A DNA stretch of 64,000 nucleotides from Neurospora intermedia (lineage: Eukaryota; Ascomycota; Sordariomycetes; Sordariales; Sordariaceae), in contig BTPP01000009.1 of assembly GCA_037102815.1 (NCBI GenBank), positions 62,001 to 126,000 of the forward strand. Direction: 5' to 3'. Position 1 is the first letter of the stretch. Every line of letters starts with the position of its first letter. Positions 21,976 through 34,565 of the stretch are shown piece by piece. Below the pieces are notes generated by a model. It searched no databases. It saw nothing but the letters and a program-made list of their open reading frames with translations, and had not been told where the DNA came from. Position numbers and translations under genes: made by a program.

Positions 21976-24468
21976 TCAATTCCTACTTTCCTTCACATTC
22001 TCATTCCCATACCCAGGCCAAACTTCCCCCTCCACCACTCCGGCCAGCTCCCTCCTTATCATTCCCTGGAACCACCACCCGATATACGCGCAAGCAGCCA
22101 TGAACGCCGTCGCCACCCCGCCCATGTACATCCAATTATGACTTGAGTCCCTCTGGTACCACGTGTCGCTTGCGACGTTAACCTTGGCCTCTGGGTTTGA
22201 AGTGTCGAACCAGTACTTCACGGTGATGTAGCAGAAGCAGTTTCGATAGACGCCCATGATTTGCATGAGGGTGGTGCCAATTGACAAAAAGAGAGAGAGA
22301 GAGAAAAAGACGATGAAGAGGGCGTAAATGGAAAGAGTGAGGAGTGACTTTCGGGGCTTGGAATCAATTTGGACCGTCTGCCTTTGTGTGGGAGTATTAG
22401 ATCGGAGGTGGGACATGGAAGGTCGAGGGGGACATGGATTATAAGGAGAGGAGAGGAGGTTTTGGTTGGGACTTGGACTGAAGCTAGGATCGCGATTGGG
22501 GATGTGCCTGAGAGAAGGGCCTGGGGAAGGAGTTGAGGGTAGTAGATTCGTCGTTGTGGGGATTTCTCTTAACCCGTACATGTATCGACCACGACCCGAG
22601 ACGCCTTCGTCGTCCATGTCCATGTCCATGCTTGGGGTCCGAGGGCGAAAAGGTGCTGTGTGAACCTGTTGAAGGTCCTCCGAGGACCTACCGTTACCGT
22701 TGGCACTCGCGTCACTGCCTTCTCTCTCGTGCACCGCTTGATATGTGTTCCTTGACCCTTGTTGGCCAGATTCTGAATCCTCGCCTTGGTTGTTTTCATG
22801 TCTCGCTTGATCCCGTTCCCACATGTTCAGGTAAGCAAAGTAGACAAAGGTCAGCAAAAATTGCGAAGCCGAATACGTCACAAAGCTCAGAGACCGACAA
22901 CTCCATCCGACCGGCGGTGTCTTCAAGGCGACAAATGCTCCTGCACTTGGGGGGAGAGCAATCAGGATTATAGTCTGAAGAAAAATCCAACCGACGTATT
23001 CCAGTTTGTGTATCTTAACTCTCTCTTTGAACTTCTTATTCTCTCGGTACACCGCCAACTGCTTCAACCACCTGGACTTGTTGATCCCTCTCTTCCACAT
23101 GTTGACCGGTTGGAACAGGCCATCAAAGACATTTTTTCGGAGGAAGTACAACCACTGGAAGTCCTTGGTAGATCCTCTGCCTTCGGAAGCTTCCTTGCCG
23201 ACGAGTAGAACAACGGGACTTGGGTTATTGCTCGCTAGTAGACAGCCACCGATGATGGCGACGTGAACTATTATCATCCACTCTACGCCAAAGGCAAGTG
23301 AGATGGCTGCGTCTTGGTCCGAAGGCTCGTTCCTAAGGTCGAGGATAGTGTAAATGAAGGCGCCAAGGTAAAAGACGACGGGGGCACCAATGGTGGCGGC
23401 GAAGTCTAGCTGTGAGGATATTAGCCGTGTGAGTCGTTCGCGGAGCCTTTTGCTGGCTTCTCTGTCGACTGGCTGCAATTTGATATCGGGTGGTGCCACG
23501 AGGATGGGGGGCCTTTCGGGCTCTTGGGGGCCATTCATGTCTTGTCCCGAGGGCTCCATCCGACTCAAAAGAGCTATCGGCGGGATTTGTGGTACGGGTC
23601 CTATTGTGCGCTGAGAAGATAGTGTACTTTGATCGCTTGGGATTTCAGGTTCTGGTTCGGGAAAGTCCGCCAGCAAAGCCTTCTTGATCTCGTCCTCCGG
23701 ATTGCCCCCCTTTTCTCCCATGACCAAGTTCCCTGAAATAGCCGTCACCAGGATCTCGACCGTATCCCTCAGGCTTTTCAACGTTGGGGGCTTTCCTTCC
23801 GTCCCTTCCTGCCTATGCGCCCCTTCCTTCAGAGCTCTCACAATCTTGTAATCCAGAACTGCCTCATGAAGTCCACCAACCATCATCGGCCCGGCCATCC
23901 CCATCACCACTATAATCCAAAGCAACGCATCGAACGCCCCAGAAAGGGTATCTAGCGCCAGCAGCACGATCCCCACCAGAAGTGTCACTGCCTTGCGTGC
24001 TTTCCCATTCTGGGGCAGGGGAAGTATCCTCCAAATCCAGTCCTTGAATCGACTAGTCGAGAGAAGGATATGCCGCCTCGGCACGTTCATACTGAAGATG
24101 ACGGACGGAAGCAAAAACTGAACAATGGGAGCGGCCCATTGGCCTGGCTCGTCGCCCTTGGAAAGTCCAAATCCCCTACAGTTGCTCTTGCAGTAGGCAT
24201 AGGACACTCTGATCTCGGGAGCGGGCGTGAGGGTGTCGTTGTACATCTGGCCGCAGATGGGGGCCTCTCCGGAAACGATCGCCCCCGTCTTGGGGTCTCT
24301 TGTGATGTTGAGAGTATAGTTATCGGACGCAACGGCATCGAGGCAGCATTGGGGCTCGTTGTAGCGGTGGACGGCGTCGGTGGGTCGTGGCAATATTCCT
24401 AGTAAGAGGAAGCCAACAGCGAGAAAGGTGAGCTTGAAGGTCAAGACTTTCCGGAGAGAGTAGGCCAT
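21976..24468 (-). CDS. Multi-pass membrane protein of unknown function
   Basis: Single-exon open frame of 830 residues. I do not recognise a named family. Seen: a signal peptide at about 1-32; a short secreted or lumenal segment with five cysteines (C41, C42, C72, C93, C97) and N-glycosylation motifs at about 50, 54 and 77; and then hydrophobic segments at about 112-128, 160-200 (probably two helices), 360-385, 395-415, 490-515, 525-550, 700-725 and 775-795. Long polar loops lie between them at about 215-355 and 555-695, the latter Ser/Pro-rich with an MDMDMDD run. The layout suggests a plasma- or endomembrane protein with a Cys-knotted external domain and regulatory cytosolic loops. Codon use resembles the neighbouring genes, and the frame is clean, so the gene is real. 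A transporter or receptor role would be a guess. Confidence 0.8.
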   Translation of the reverse strand: MAYSLRKVLTFKLTFLAVGFLLLGILPRPTDAVHRYNEPQCCLDAVASDNYTLNITRDPKTGAIVSGEAPICGQMYNDTLTPAPEIRVSYAYCKSNCRGFGLSKGDEPGQWAAPIVQFLLPSVIFSMNVPRRHILLSTSRFKDWIWRILPLPQNGKARKAVTLLVGIVLLALDTLSGAFDALLWIIVVMGMAGPMMVGGLHEAVLDYKIVRALKEGAHRQEGTEGKPPTLKSLRDTVEILVTAISGNLVMGEKGGNPEDEIKKALLADFPEPEPEIPSDQSTLSSQRTIGPVPQIPPIALLSRMEPSGQDMNGPQEPERPPILVAPPDIKLQPVDREASKRLRERLTRLISSQLDFAATIGAPVVFYLGAFIYTILDLRNEPSDQDAAISLAFGVEWMIIVHVAIIGGCLLASNNPSPVVLLVGKEASEGRGSTKDFQWLYFLRKNVFDGLFQPVNMWKRGINKSRWLKQLAVYRENKKFKERVKIHKLEYVGWIFLQTIILIALPPSAGAFVALKTPPVGWSCRSLSFVTYSASQFLLTFVYFAYLNMWERDQARHENNQGEDSESGQQGSRNTYQAVHEREGSDASANGNGRSSEDLQQVHTAPFRPRTPSMDMDMDDEGVSGRGRYMYGLREIPTTTNLLPSTPSPGPSLRHIPNRDPSFSPSPNQNLLSSPYNPCPPRPSMSHLRSNTPTQRQTVQIDSKPRKSLLTLSIYALFIVFFSLSLFLSIGTTLMQIMGVYRNCFCYITVKYWFDTSNPEAKVNVASDTWYQRDSSHNWMYMGGVATAFMAACAYIGWWFQGMIRRELAGVVEGEVWPGYGNENVKESRN

Positions 24469-26183
24469 GCTGGTGACATCTGACGATGGGGGTTCGTTGA
24501 AACCTGTTGTGAAGTGAGAGTATCACTGGGCAAGACGAGATGAAAGAACGCACGTGGAAGTGCAAGCAAGCAAGTGTAAAGAGCTATCAGCGAATCATGC
24601 AAACATCGTCAACACAGTAAACAAACGAAACATTGGGGGCACCTCTTCACTATTTAAGCATTTTCCACGTTCCCCTGGAACATGGCTGTCGACGTCAGGC
24701 GTAAATCCAGATGGGTGCTGTGACGCCGGATTGCTCAGTCATGGGTTGTGCAACCACACTCTCACCGAAGTCCTGGTTATCTGTCGAACCTTTGCCCGCA
24801 CAGTCGCACCTGTGTTGCTTGCCCATTGCCTGGATCGCTTCCTGTCCCCCTTCTTCACTCCCAAATGCGTTGAGCGGACAAGTGTGGCACATGCCTAATA
24901 GATAAGCCTCGACAAATCATGTATCGTTCCCACGCAGATAAATGGGTGCCTGGGAGCTGAGGTCACGAGCCGGATGAAGACGTGTTCGCCAGCCTTATGT
25001 TTGGTTTTTGGGGGGAACTTGAGGAACCTGGGGGGACCTGGAAAGGGAAGTATTGACCGCGGTCGTTGCAGAAACACGGAGTGGCGCAGCATCTCACCAA
25101 CCCTCAACATGTGTATGCCGCGATAGCATTGCCAATGAGAGACGCCGAGTTGCTTGCTCGGAGGGCATTTCGGAAGCAGGCCATGTGAAGGCGAGGGTCA
25201 TTGCGCCTAATTTGTTGTTCCTGCCAAGAATTGATGATGCAAGTAGAGCTGGAAATAGACTGGTTGTACTTGACATTTATCGGTGTGGCTTGAATGCTTG
25301 ACTCGTCGACGTTATCGAGAGCGAGTGATGTGGTGGCTCAACCTGAGGCGTAGCAGGATCGGTCAGGATTCGATGGGAATCGCGGCTCGGAGCAATCCAT
25401 GTCTTGATGTATGGTGGACTGGGTCGTCTGGGCACTGACGACGGGCGAGGAGGACATTGGGGCTCTGAGGCTTGGGGTTTGAGGCCGAAATGGTCAGTCA
25501 AGAAGATAGCTCAAGAAGCCATTTGAATTCGCCTTACCTAGTACTCGTAGATGTCAATACATAAGGTACCTAAGTAGCAGCTTGAACTGGACTGAGACAA
25601 TGTCGTTAGGATGGAAAGAGGAAAAAGGGCGGGGGAAGCGAAAAGGTTCCACGATTCCTTTCAAATTCCACCTCTCCCCAACTTTGCCGTGTTTTACCCC
25701 GCATGTCGGATGGTCGTTCCCCAAACAACCAGATCAGAGGCACCCGACACCACAGCAGACTGACTGCCCGTCAATAAGTTGGAAGGTACGAGAGACGACT
25801 GGATTTCAAGTCCGGCAAGTGAAGGGGATGCACTTTCTGAGTACCTGTCAGCTAGTACCGATCTTAGAGGTAGATATGATACCTGTATTGTACCCGCCTA
25901 CCACCTAGCCTCCAGACATCGCCCGCTGTGTGCCTGACCTTCCACTTTTCTTCAATGATGGAAGTTGACTGCCTCGACCACTGGTATCGTCGGGTCGCCT
26001 CCTCGCCCCCACGCCCATTGCTTCCCCCATTCCCACCGCCAAACGCCTGATCCTATCTTGGCATTTCTTGGCATTGGGCGTTTCGGACCCCCATCATCTG
26101 AGGCAATTTTTCAGGAGTTGGTAGAAGCCTTCGATTTTTCGACTTTAAACGCGTATAATTCCACAGCGCGGACGGCCGCCTAG
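24469..26183. other. Intergenic, right end of the gene island
   Basis: About 1.7 kb of GC-normal DNA upstream of the membrane-protein gene. It contains several short open frames on both strands, none with a domain or clear codon bias, and GGTACCTAAG-type microrepeats near 25565-25576. I see no supportable gene or tRNA. It probably holds the promoter of the membrane-protein gene near 24.5 to 25 kb. Confidence 0.45.
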
Positions 26184-26439
26184 GTGCACCATATATGTTC
26201 CGGTAGCTCTTTCAACGAGGAATCCGAATCCGAAGTCCGTTTTCGAATACAATGAAAACTCGTAGAGATATCGGCGGAAATATCTAAAAATAGTAAAAAT
26301 CCCAAAAATGAAGTATAGGTTATATAATAGTATTTAAAAAGGCGGATTTAATTGTGAAATCCGTTTTTGAATATCTCTTATTCTAAAGGAGATATAGTTA
26401 AAAAAATGAAAAAGTAAATTTTAATTTTTAAATTATAGT
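26184..26439. other. Boundary between gene island and RIP block
   Basis: AT content rises sharply here. Two relatives of a short repeat, TCCGTTTTCGAATA (about 26237) and TCCGTTTTTGAATA (about 26359), lie about 120 bp apart. No coding signal is present. Confidence 0.5.
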
Positions 26440-26738
26440 GTTACGGGGCTGCCGCACCAAAAGTTATATCGGGCTCTGCAGCCCGACTACCGCCGTAGCC
26501 CAGCCCGTAGCTCATAACTACGCTGCTCCGCTGCAGCGCTAATTACGTACCTGCAGCCCCCTTCAAAAGGCTACCGCCGCAAGCTCTACTTGTAGACCTT
26601 TCCCCCTTTCCTTTTTATAGAACCTTATCGATTACTTAAGTATAATATTTGTATATACTCTATTATCCCCTTTATATTAGGTTCTATCTCTTTTTATTTA
26701 GATAGAACCTATAGCTTCGAATGCAACGATATTAGACA
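26440..26738 (+). repeat. Probable 5' LTR of element E
   Basis: Starts TGTTACGGGGC and ends TTAGACA, the TG...CA form, with retroelement gag-like sequence beginning just after. 299 bp. The first half is GC-rich, with several CTGCAG/GCAGCC motifs, and is far less RIP-altered than anything to its right. No partner copy is visible in the window, so the call rests on ends and position. Confidence 0.5.
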
Positions 26739-27746
26739 TTAGTTATTAGAATAGTAAAATTTAGTATACCCGTAAATACCGATGAAAATATAGTATCTAC
26801 CTTTTCTTTCCAAAATGCCCCCTCGGGCTCTATAAATACTACTAATATTACCCCTAAGCCCGATTTTAAGAAAAATACTACTAACCTTATTACAATTATT
26901 ATTAATACCCTTAATATTAATAATTTAGATTTTATAAGAATCCTCCGCTCTATAATTATAAACCCTATTTCGAACCGCTCCCTAGCGTTAGAACTAAACC
27001 TTTACTTTTCTATAACTATAGTTAGTACCGCTAATAATAATAATAACGGTAATAATAATAAATATATTTATAATTAAAAGCCCTTAATTCTCCCTACGTA
27101 GGACGGCTAATAATTAACCTTCTTATTCTACTATATACTATTAATTAAGACGTACAATACTAATAATAAAGTAGGTTTCTACGTAAATAAAAACGCTACT
27201 TAGATAGAAATTCTAAGTACCCTACCTAATAATAAAAAGAAGAAGTTAGAAGGGTTTTAAATTATATATACGATTAACGGCGATATAGACCTAAAATTCC
27301 TACTAGTACAAATTAATCGTTTCTTTAGCGTATACTACTTCCGAAATATAGTTTTAGCTAGGTTATATATTATAAAACAATATAACGGCCAACCTTTTTC
27401 GTCCTTCCTTATAAATTAGGAAAACGAGCTCCTTAAGGCTAAAAGCGCGACGTAGAATAACGAATCTAAATTAGGTATTTTAAATAACGCTTTTAATATT
27501 AAGTTTATAAATACGATCTTTATAATTACGCTCCTAAATAATTATAACGAATATATTAAAGTATTTTAAATTAATATTATATACTATAAATATATAGAAG
27601 CCTTTAAACTATTAAAGTAATAAAATAGTAAACGCTAGGGTAGAAGGAAGAATTAAAATTCTAATTATACCCTTAGCCGGTTTTCCTCCAAACCCTCCAA
27701 AGCCTAACCTACGGCTATATAGAATTAACCTCCCCCTACGAATAAT

Positions 27747-27979
27747 TATTACGGGGCAAGGGTACCGTTAAGGGTAAACTACAATATTCGTTATTATACG
27801 AAGGAAGCAAGAAGAGAGTGTGCGCCAGCCCGGTCTTATAAGTAGGGTTGTGTAGCCCGGTAGAGTGGGTTACATAGAGCCTCAATACCCGGGCTGGCAC
27901 TAGTGCTATAGTAAGGCTTAGAGTATGTGATTTGCTCTGCTATGGCCTGGTATAGGGTATGTAATCTAGCCCTATAATA
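27747..27979 (-). repeat. LTR of element C (3' copy)
   Basis: 233 bp, aligns end to end with 54680-54912 and with the element D LTR at 59872-60104. Differences are mostly C/T and G/A. Shares the core ACCCGGGC...GGCACTAGTGCTATAG with the others. Confidence 0.9.
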
Positions 27980-30900
27980 CTACCTCCCTCTAAAAACGCC
28001 CTCGCTATTAAAATTGCTATTTAAATATATTATCTTGCCTAAAGTGGGCCCTCCCGAGTCTTCTATTAATATATTTAATTAAATTGTAGTAAAAAGTCTT
28101 AGCGTCCGTGCTAAGACGGGAGATTATTTGGTACTTATTAGTATCTCAATTCCCGTTTAGGGGCCTACTATTAGCCAAAATATTGCTAAATCCAACCCTT
28201 TCGCTATAAAGGCTATTATTACCCTTAATAATCCTCCTATATATCTAAAAACTAGCCTAATCGTTATATATAGAGAACTTTAACGGCTCTTACTATTATT
28301 AGCCCTACTGGGGGTACTATAGGGACGCCTGTAATATAGTAGTTTGCGTAGGACGCCTATAACCGCTATTAGTATAAATATTGGAGAGTTTGTATATTTA
28401 ACTCCCTATTTGTAATTTATTTTTTCTTTAAACGCTTAGTTATTATATTACTAACCTTCTAAAACTCTTAGATTCTTCTTATTTTTAAATCTTAATATTA
28501 ATTACGTATATAGTTAATTTGGGGAATAGGAGATGTAAGACCGTTGTAAGATATACTATTTTTCGGTACTATTAATAGTTGTTTTGTAAAAGGGTATATT
28601 ATAAGGTATTCAATTAGGGTATACGGAATAAATTGTATTAAACTCCTTTTCTTTTACTAGATTTATCCTTTTTATTAGGCGATTCGAGTGTTATATTAAA
28701 ATAGTTAATATAGGTTTGAATTAGGGTTGATATTAGTTGTTAGTAGTAGTAGAGTTATAGTAGTTAGTGAATTTGAGAGTATCGAGGTTTTTTTTTTTAA
28801 TCTACCCTTAGTTTATTTTTTTTTTACTTATAATAGTAGTGGCGGTATATTGGGGTAGGAGTTGTAATATTTCTAAATAGTATTGTCGCATCTCTCTAAG
28901 TCTTTAGCGGGCTACTATATCGGTTTATTAATATCCTTCTATTTAATTTAATATATTTAACGATTATTATTTATTTTACTATATCCTACAATATTTTTAA
29001 ATTCTTATTCCTACTACTCGTTATTATTATTATTATTGGTCCTTATTATAGTCTTATTTTAATTTACTATAATATTTTATTTAATATTTTACTGTTCTAG
29101 GAGTTTAATTGTTTCCTAGAGTTTAACTATAGAGATATAGAAGATTGGACTAACTTTTATATTCTTAAGGAGTTAGAGTTTAACCCTATAAGAATTGTAT
29201 TTTAGTACCTTAAATAGCCCTTTAAATTTCAGTATTAGCTTAGTTTGAGGCTTACCTATAGCGAGGTTTTTAGTATTAAGGAATATTCTATTACTAGCGT
29301 AGTATTTGGGTATATTGCTATAATTCTTATTCGTATTTACTTTGTACCGATCTTACGCTTACTTTGAAAGTGCGATAACGCCGTCTAGTATGGTTTAAAA
29401 ATAATTAGCTACTTTTAACGCTTTAAAGAACTTTTTTTTCTAAGTATTTATAAGACTAGGGGGGTAAGGCTTCGCTAGCTTTACTCTTATACGAGGGTAG
29501 AAGCTATAATTGGTATAAAAGGGGTTTACCCTTATAATTTCAGAGATTATATTATTATAAGTAAATTTAATTAATAATAGTTAGTTAATCCAATTATTTT
29601 GGGCCTAATTAATATAGAGCTTTAAATATTATTCTATTTCTATATTAATTCTTTCGGTTTAGCCGTTAGTTTGAAAGTAGAAAGCCGATAATAATTTTAT
29701 AATAATGCTTAATTTCTTATATAATATCCTTTAAAGGATTGAGATAAATTACGAACCTTTATTTAATACAATTTCGTTGGGTAAGCTATAGATACTATAA
29801 ACCTTCTTAATAAACCTCTCAATTAGTTCGTCCGTCTTTAAAGTCTTTATTAGTAGGTAATACCTTATTTTCGTTAGATAGTTAATTACGACTACAATAT
29901 AGCGGTATATTCTTCCGTTCCTAGTATAGGGCGTTATAGGTATTATATAATTAACGGATATTTGTAACTATAATTTGAAGGGAATTGGGAATAGTTTTAG
30001 GTAGCTTGCGGGCGAATATTTTAATAATTTAGTCTTTACGTAAGCTAAATACGCCTTATAGAATTCTTTAATGGATTGGTATATTCTAGGCTAGTAATAA
30101 GAGTAATTAAATATTTTATAAGTCCTTTTACGGCCGGAATACCCTCCTAATTTCGCCGTATATATTTTATAGATGAGTTATAATTGGGTTTTCTTATTAT
30201 TGGGGTTAATTAGCACCTTCTCTTCGGTATCCTTTTACTAATAGATTCGACCCTACTTTATTAAATATTCTACGAATATAATTTTAAAGTACTTTTTAAC
30301 CTTAGGGGTTTAGCCTCTTTAATTCTCATTTTAAAAGTAGGAGATTATTTCCTATATTAGGTTTGACTTTAAATAGCTATCGTCGATTAAATCGTCTATT
30401 AACTTTATTACTTCTAGTTCGTAGAGGTTAACTTCCTATAGGTCTAATTAGTACGAATAGCTTTAGTAGACCTCCTCTATAGTTCCTAAATATAAGTATA
30501 TAGTATCCAACGTACTTTCTTCCTCGCTATCGAAGAAGGCTAGGTCGAAGCGATTTAAATTAATAAAGGGTTTTTTTTTAATTAGGAGCCTCTTATCCTC
30601 GTCGTTTTATAATCTATCCTCTAACTTTCTATTTAAAGTGTCCAGCCTTACGTTTTTAGGGCCTTTCCTATATATAATTCGGAAGTTAAAGTAGCTTAGG
30701 AATTTGGCCTAATATATATATTTTAGCGTAAATTGTTTAATAATTACGAACGTTTTAAGGTTCTTATAGTCGGTAATAATTTCGATTTATTCCTACGCGC
30801 CCTCTAATTCTGGGGTTTATTCCTCTAGGGCTTTTACAATAGTAAGTAACTCTTTGTTATAAATATTATAGTTATATTCTATTATAATATACTTTATTAA

Positions 30901-32651
30901 GAAATAAGCTATTAGGTAGAGTATACCGTCGTTTCCCTATTGAGAGAGTATACCGTTTAATACCTAATTTAATATATTTATTTCGATAACCGTCTTTTTC
31001 GTCCAATCGTAAATCTTTAGGACTAGTATTATAGTAAAGGCTATTTTTAAATCCTTAAATACTTTTTAATATTTAATGTCCTAACGCTAATCTGCTATTT
31101 TCTTTATTAATTTATATAATAGTTTCGCTATATTAGAGAAGTCTTTAATAAATTGCTAATAGAAGTTGGCGAAACCGAGGAAGGATTGTAATAACCTTTT
31201 CGATTCTAGCGCTTCCTACGATACTACAGCTTTTACTTTATTTATATCTATCTCAATCCCCCCTAGCGTAATAATTAGGCCTAAATATTTAGTCCTAATA
31301 GTATAAAATTCGTATTTATTAATATTTACTTACAATCTAGAGCGTTCAAAATAGTCGAGGACATTAGATACGTACTTAATATACTCTTCTTTATTATCGG
31401 AGTATATTAGAATATTATTTAAATAGGCTATAGCGAATTTATTTAGTATATTATAAAGGATATTGTCAATAAAATTTTAAAATATTATTAGAGTTCCTTA
31501 TAGGCCGAAAGGGTAGATGAACAATTTGTAGAGCCCGAACCTCGTTATAAATATTATAAACTACTCGTAGCCTTTATAGATTTATATTTAGTTAAATACT
31601 ATAATTACGTCTAACTTAGTAAAGATCTTTATTTTATAGATAACGTCCAATATTTCCTTAATTAAAGGAAGGGGGTAGTATATTTTTAAAATTATATTAT
31701 TAATATTTTGGTAATTAATACAAATTTGTACGCTACCGCCGGGCTTCTTTACTAATAATACTAGGGATACCGCTGGGGATTAGGATAATTGAATAAAGCC
31801 CTATTTAATATTATCGTCTAACTATTTCTTAATAACGCTTAGCTCTAAGAGAGAGAAAGGTTGTAAATGCGTATTAGGTAGCTCTATATTAGGAATTAAC
31901 TTTATTTTATAGTTGTAAGATTTGTATTGAGGAATAACTTTCGCCTCCTTAGGATTTACTATATTCTAATATTTATAATAATAAAGAGGCATTTTTATTT
32001 TAATTTCCTATTCGGTAGTAAGGGGTTTATTTATTTTCTTATAGAACTTCTTAGTATCCTCCTTTATAATTCTCGCTATAATTTCCCTTGTATCGCTTTA
32101 GAATATTTTAAGAAAGTAATTTATAAATTAATCTTTATACTCCGCGCTATTACTTATATAAATATTATTATATATTTCCTCTGTGACTATTATTCTAGCC
32201 CTTAATTATTCGCTTATAACTTCTATTTCTAGTTTCCTTAAGGCTTCCTCGATTTCCCCCTTGGTCGTTACTATAATTTCGAAGTTTTTAGTTTTAACTA
32301 CGAAATTAAAGCTGGCGGTATTGAGTATTACGATATTATTGAGGTTAATAGGAATATTGCTGATATTTATAGGCCTTACGAATAGTAGTACTAACGGTCT
32401 TTTTCCGGGATTTAGGGCCCGGATTCGCCTGCTATTAATAGTTCTATATAGTATTAGTTTTATTGACTTAGTCTATTCTAGTACGTTGGGGATTATTATT
32501 ACTTAGCTATTTACGGGTAATTGGATAGATTAGAGGTGTTCGGGATCCGTGCCGTATACTTTAGCGATTCTATTTAGTAGTCTATCCTTTCTCCGTCTGA
32601 GAGCTCTACGAGTCGGGGACTACTATTGCCGCTCAATTTCGGTAACGGGTT

Positions 32652-32790
32652 CCCTCTCGGCCGCTTCGGCGGCTTGCTCCTCCTCGGCCGCCTCTATAGC
32701 TTGCTCCTCCTCGGCCGCCTTAATAATTTGCTCCTCCTCGGCCGCCTCTACAGCTTGCTCCTCCTCGGCCGCTTTAATAGTTTACTCCTT
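32652..32790 (-). repeat. 27-bp tandem repeat in element C polyprotein region
   Basis: Four exact-length 27-bp units (32674-32781) plus flanking partial units, each containing CTCCTCCTCGGCCGCC. On the minus strand a unit reads AIEAAEEEQ, an acidic Ala/Glu linker. It is a GC-rich patch within AT-rich surroundings because GGC/GCC codons offer few CpA targets for RIP. Confidence 0.85.
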
Positions 32791-34226
32791 CTTGTAGCTA
32801 TATTCGGCTACGCTCCGGACGGTAATTCCCTTTAGCGCCCTAGGGGCCTGTGTTTGGAAATCCGGTATAGTAGTAGGAATATAATTGCCTCTATACTTAC
32901 AATTGAATTTAAGTTCCCCCTTCTCCTAATTTGTAGATAGGTTATATTATTGGAGCTATAGTAGTCCTAGAATAATAGGGTTTTCTAGGGATAAGGTGAA
33001 GACGAATAGTTTAATTTCTTCGCTATATAGTCCGATTTATATTATAATCCTTATAAAGTCAATAATATAAGTATTAATATTACTATCGGCCAACTTTAAT
33101 AGTCTCGGTCGGTTAAGCTTTATCGTTAATATTTGGTTCTTTTTAATAAATTTGGTATTAATAAAGCCTTTACCCGTATAGCTACTATTAATTAAGGCTA
33201 GGTATTATATTTTACATTTACTATAAATAAAGTAAGTTGAAAGGAGGATGGATTTTTCTAATCTAATTGTTACTAAATTAATAAATAATAATTCTAGTAT
33301 TTTTTCTATTTCCTAGTTCCGGTATAACTCTTTATTTAATTTAGTTGGGTATCCTTCTACTTTTATATCCTTACTTTCCTCCTTACTTTCTTATAGTAGT
33401 AGCTTCTACCTACGATTTAGCGCGGAGGCTCGGTATTTCCTGCTTTATCGGCCTCGTTAGCGTTAGTAGCCTTAGTATTTATAATATTAATGGTATTAAA
33501 GTTATTATTATTACTATAACCGCTTTAATTAGTCCTCTTCTTTTTAACGCCCTCCGGGATAGGATTAATTTTAGTACCTTCGATTCCTCCCTTACTATCG
33601 CCGATATCGATTAGGTTCTAATATTTCTTCTAATTGTAACCGATCCTACTATATTTCTAGTATTTACCTAGCTCTTATTTCTTCTTTTATAATATTTAGG
33701 GAATAAGGCGCTTATTAACGACTTCGAGTTTATCTAGGTCTATAAGATCGCTGCTTTAGGAAACCATCCTATTTTTAGAACTACTTCCTTTATTATTATT
33801 TAAATTACCGCTACCGGAAAATATTAGGTTGGATAGCTTCTTTTAGAAAGCCTCTTCTTCCTAATATTTAGCGAACTTACTAAAGAATTCGAACTATCTT
33901 TAGAAGTCTTTATTTTTTAAGATATTAGGTTAGTAGGTAATTGAGGTTTTAAATTAATTAGTGACTTTCTAACGGAGTAAGAAGATATATATAGTATTAC
34001 CTATACTATAGCGGTCGGCGTTAAAAATAAATTTGTTGGCGAAATTTTGGAATAAAGATTTTATTTGGAGCTTTTATAGGGAATATTCGGCCTCAACCTT
34101 TATATTTATAGTATTATAGCGGCCGTCGAAATATTTAATAAAGTCCTTAGCTATTTTCTATTTCTATAGGTCGGGGTATTTATTAACGAGGATTATTTAT
34201 ATATTTAGTTTAATAATAAATATAAG

Positions 34227-34565
34227 TATTATAGGGCATTCTTAATAAATACCTAAATGCTCTGTCTTATTATAGCAGCTGCTCGTTAGAGCGTATAGTC
34301 TATTATATAAGAGTATTCGTCCCGTCAACTTCTATTAAAGTTAACGGATTATCAATTTATATTATACTAACCTTATATCTATCTTACTTATACTTAGTAA
34401 AATTGTATACGAAGTCCTAAGTTAAAGCTCGCAATAAATCTTATCTTCAACTTCCTTTAATAAAATTATCGTTAATCGTTATATACTATTACTCTATCTA
34501 ATAACTAGTTACTTACTCTATTATTCTCTATTATTATTATTTGTAAAATATATTTTCGTGTAATA
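34227..34565 (+). repeat. 5' LTR of element B
   Basis: 339 bp, aligns end to end with 53065-53403. More heavily TA-converted than its partner, particularly in the last 150 bp. Confidence 0.9.

Noticed and set aside
24554-26183. Short open frames at the right end of the gene island
   Set aside because: No domain, no codon bias, several frames open at once; left as intergenic.
32183-33614. Open frames of 80-107 codons on + in the RIP block
   Set aside because: They lie opposite the minus-strand coding side of element C and consist of AT-rich low-complexity residues.
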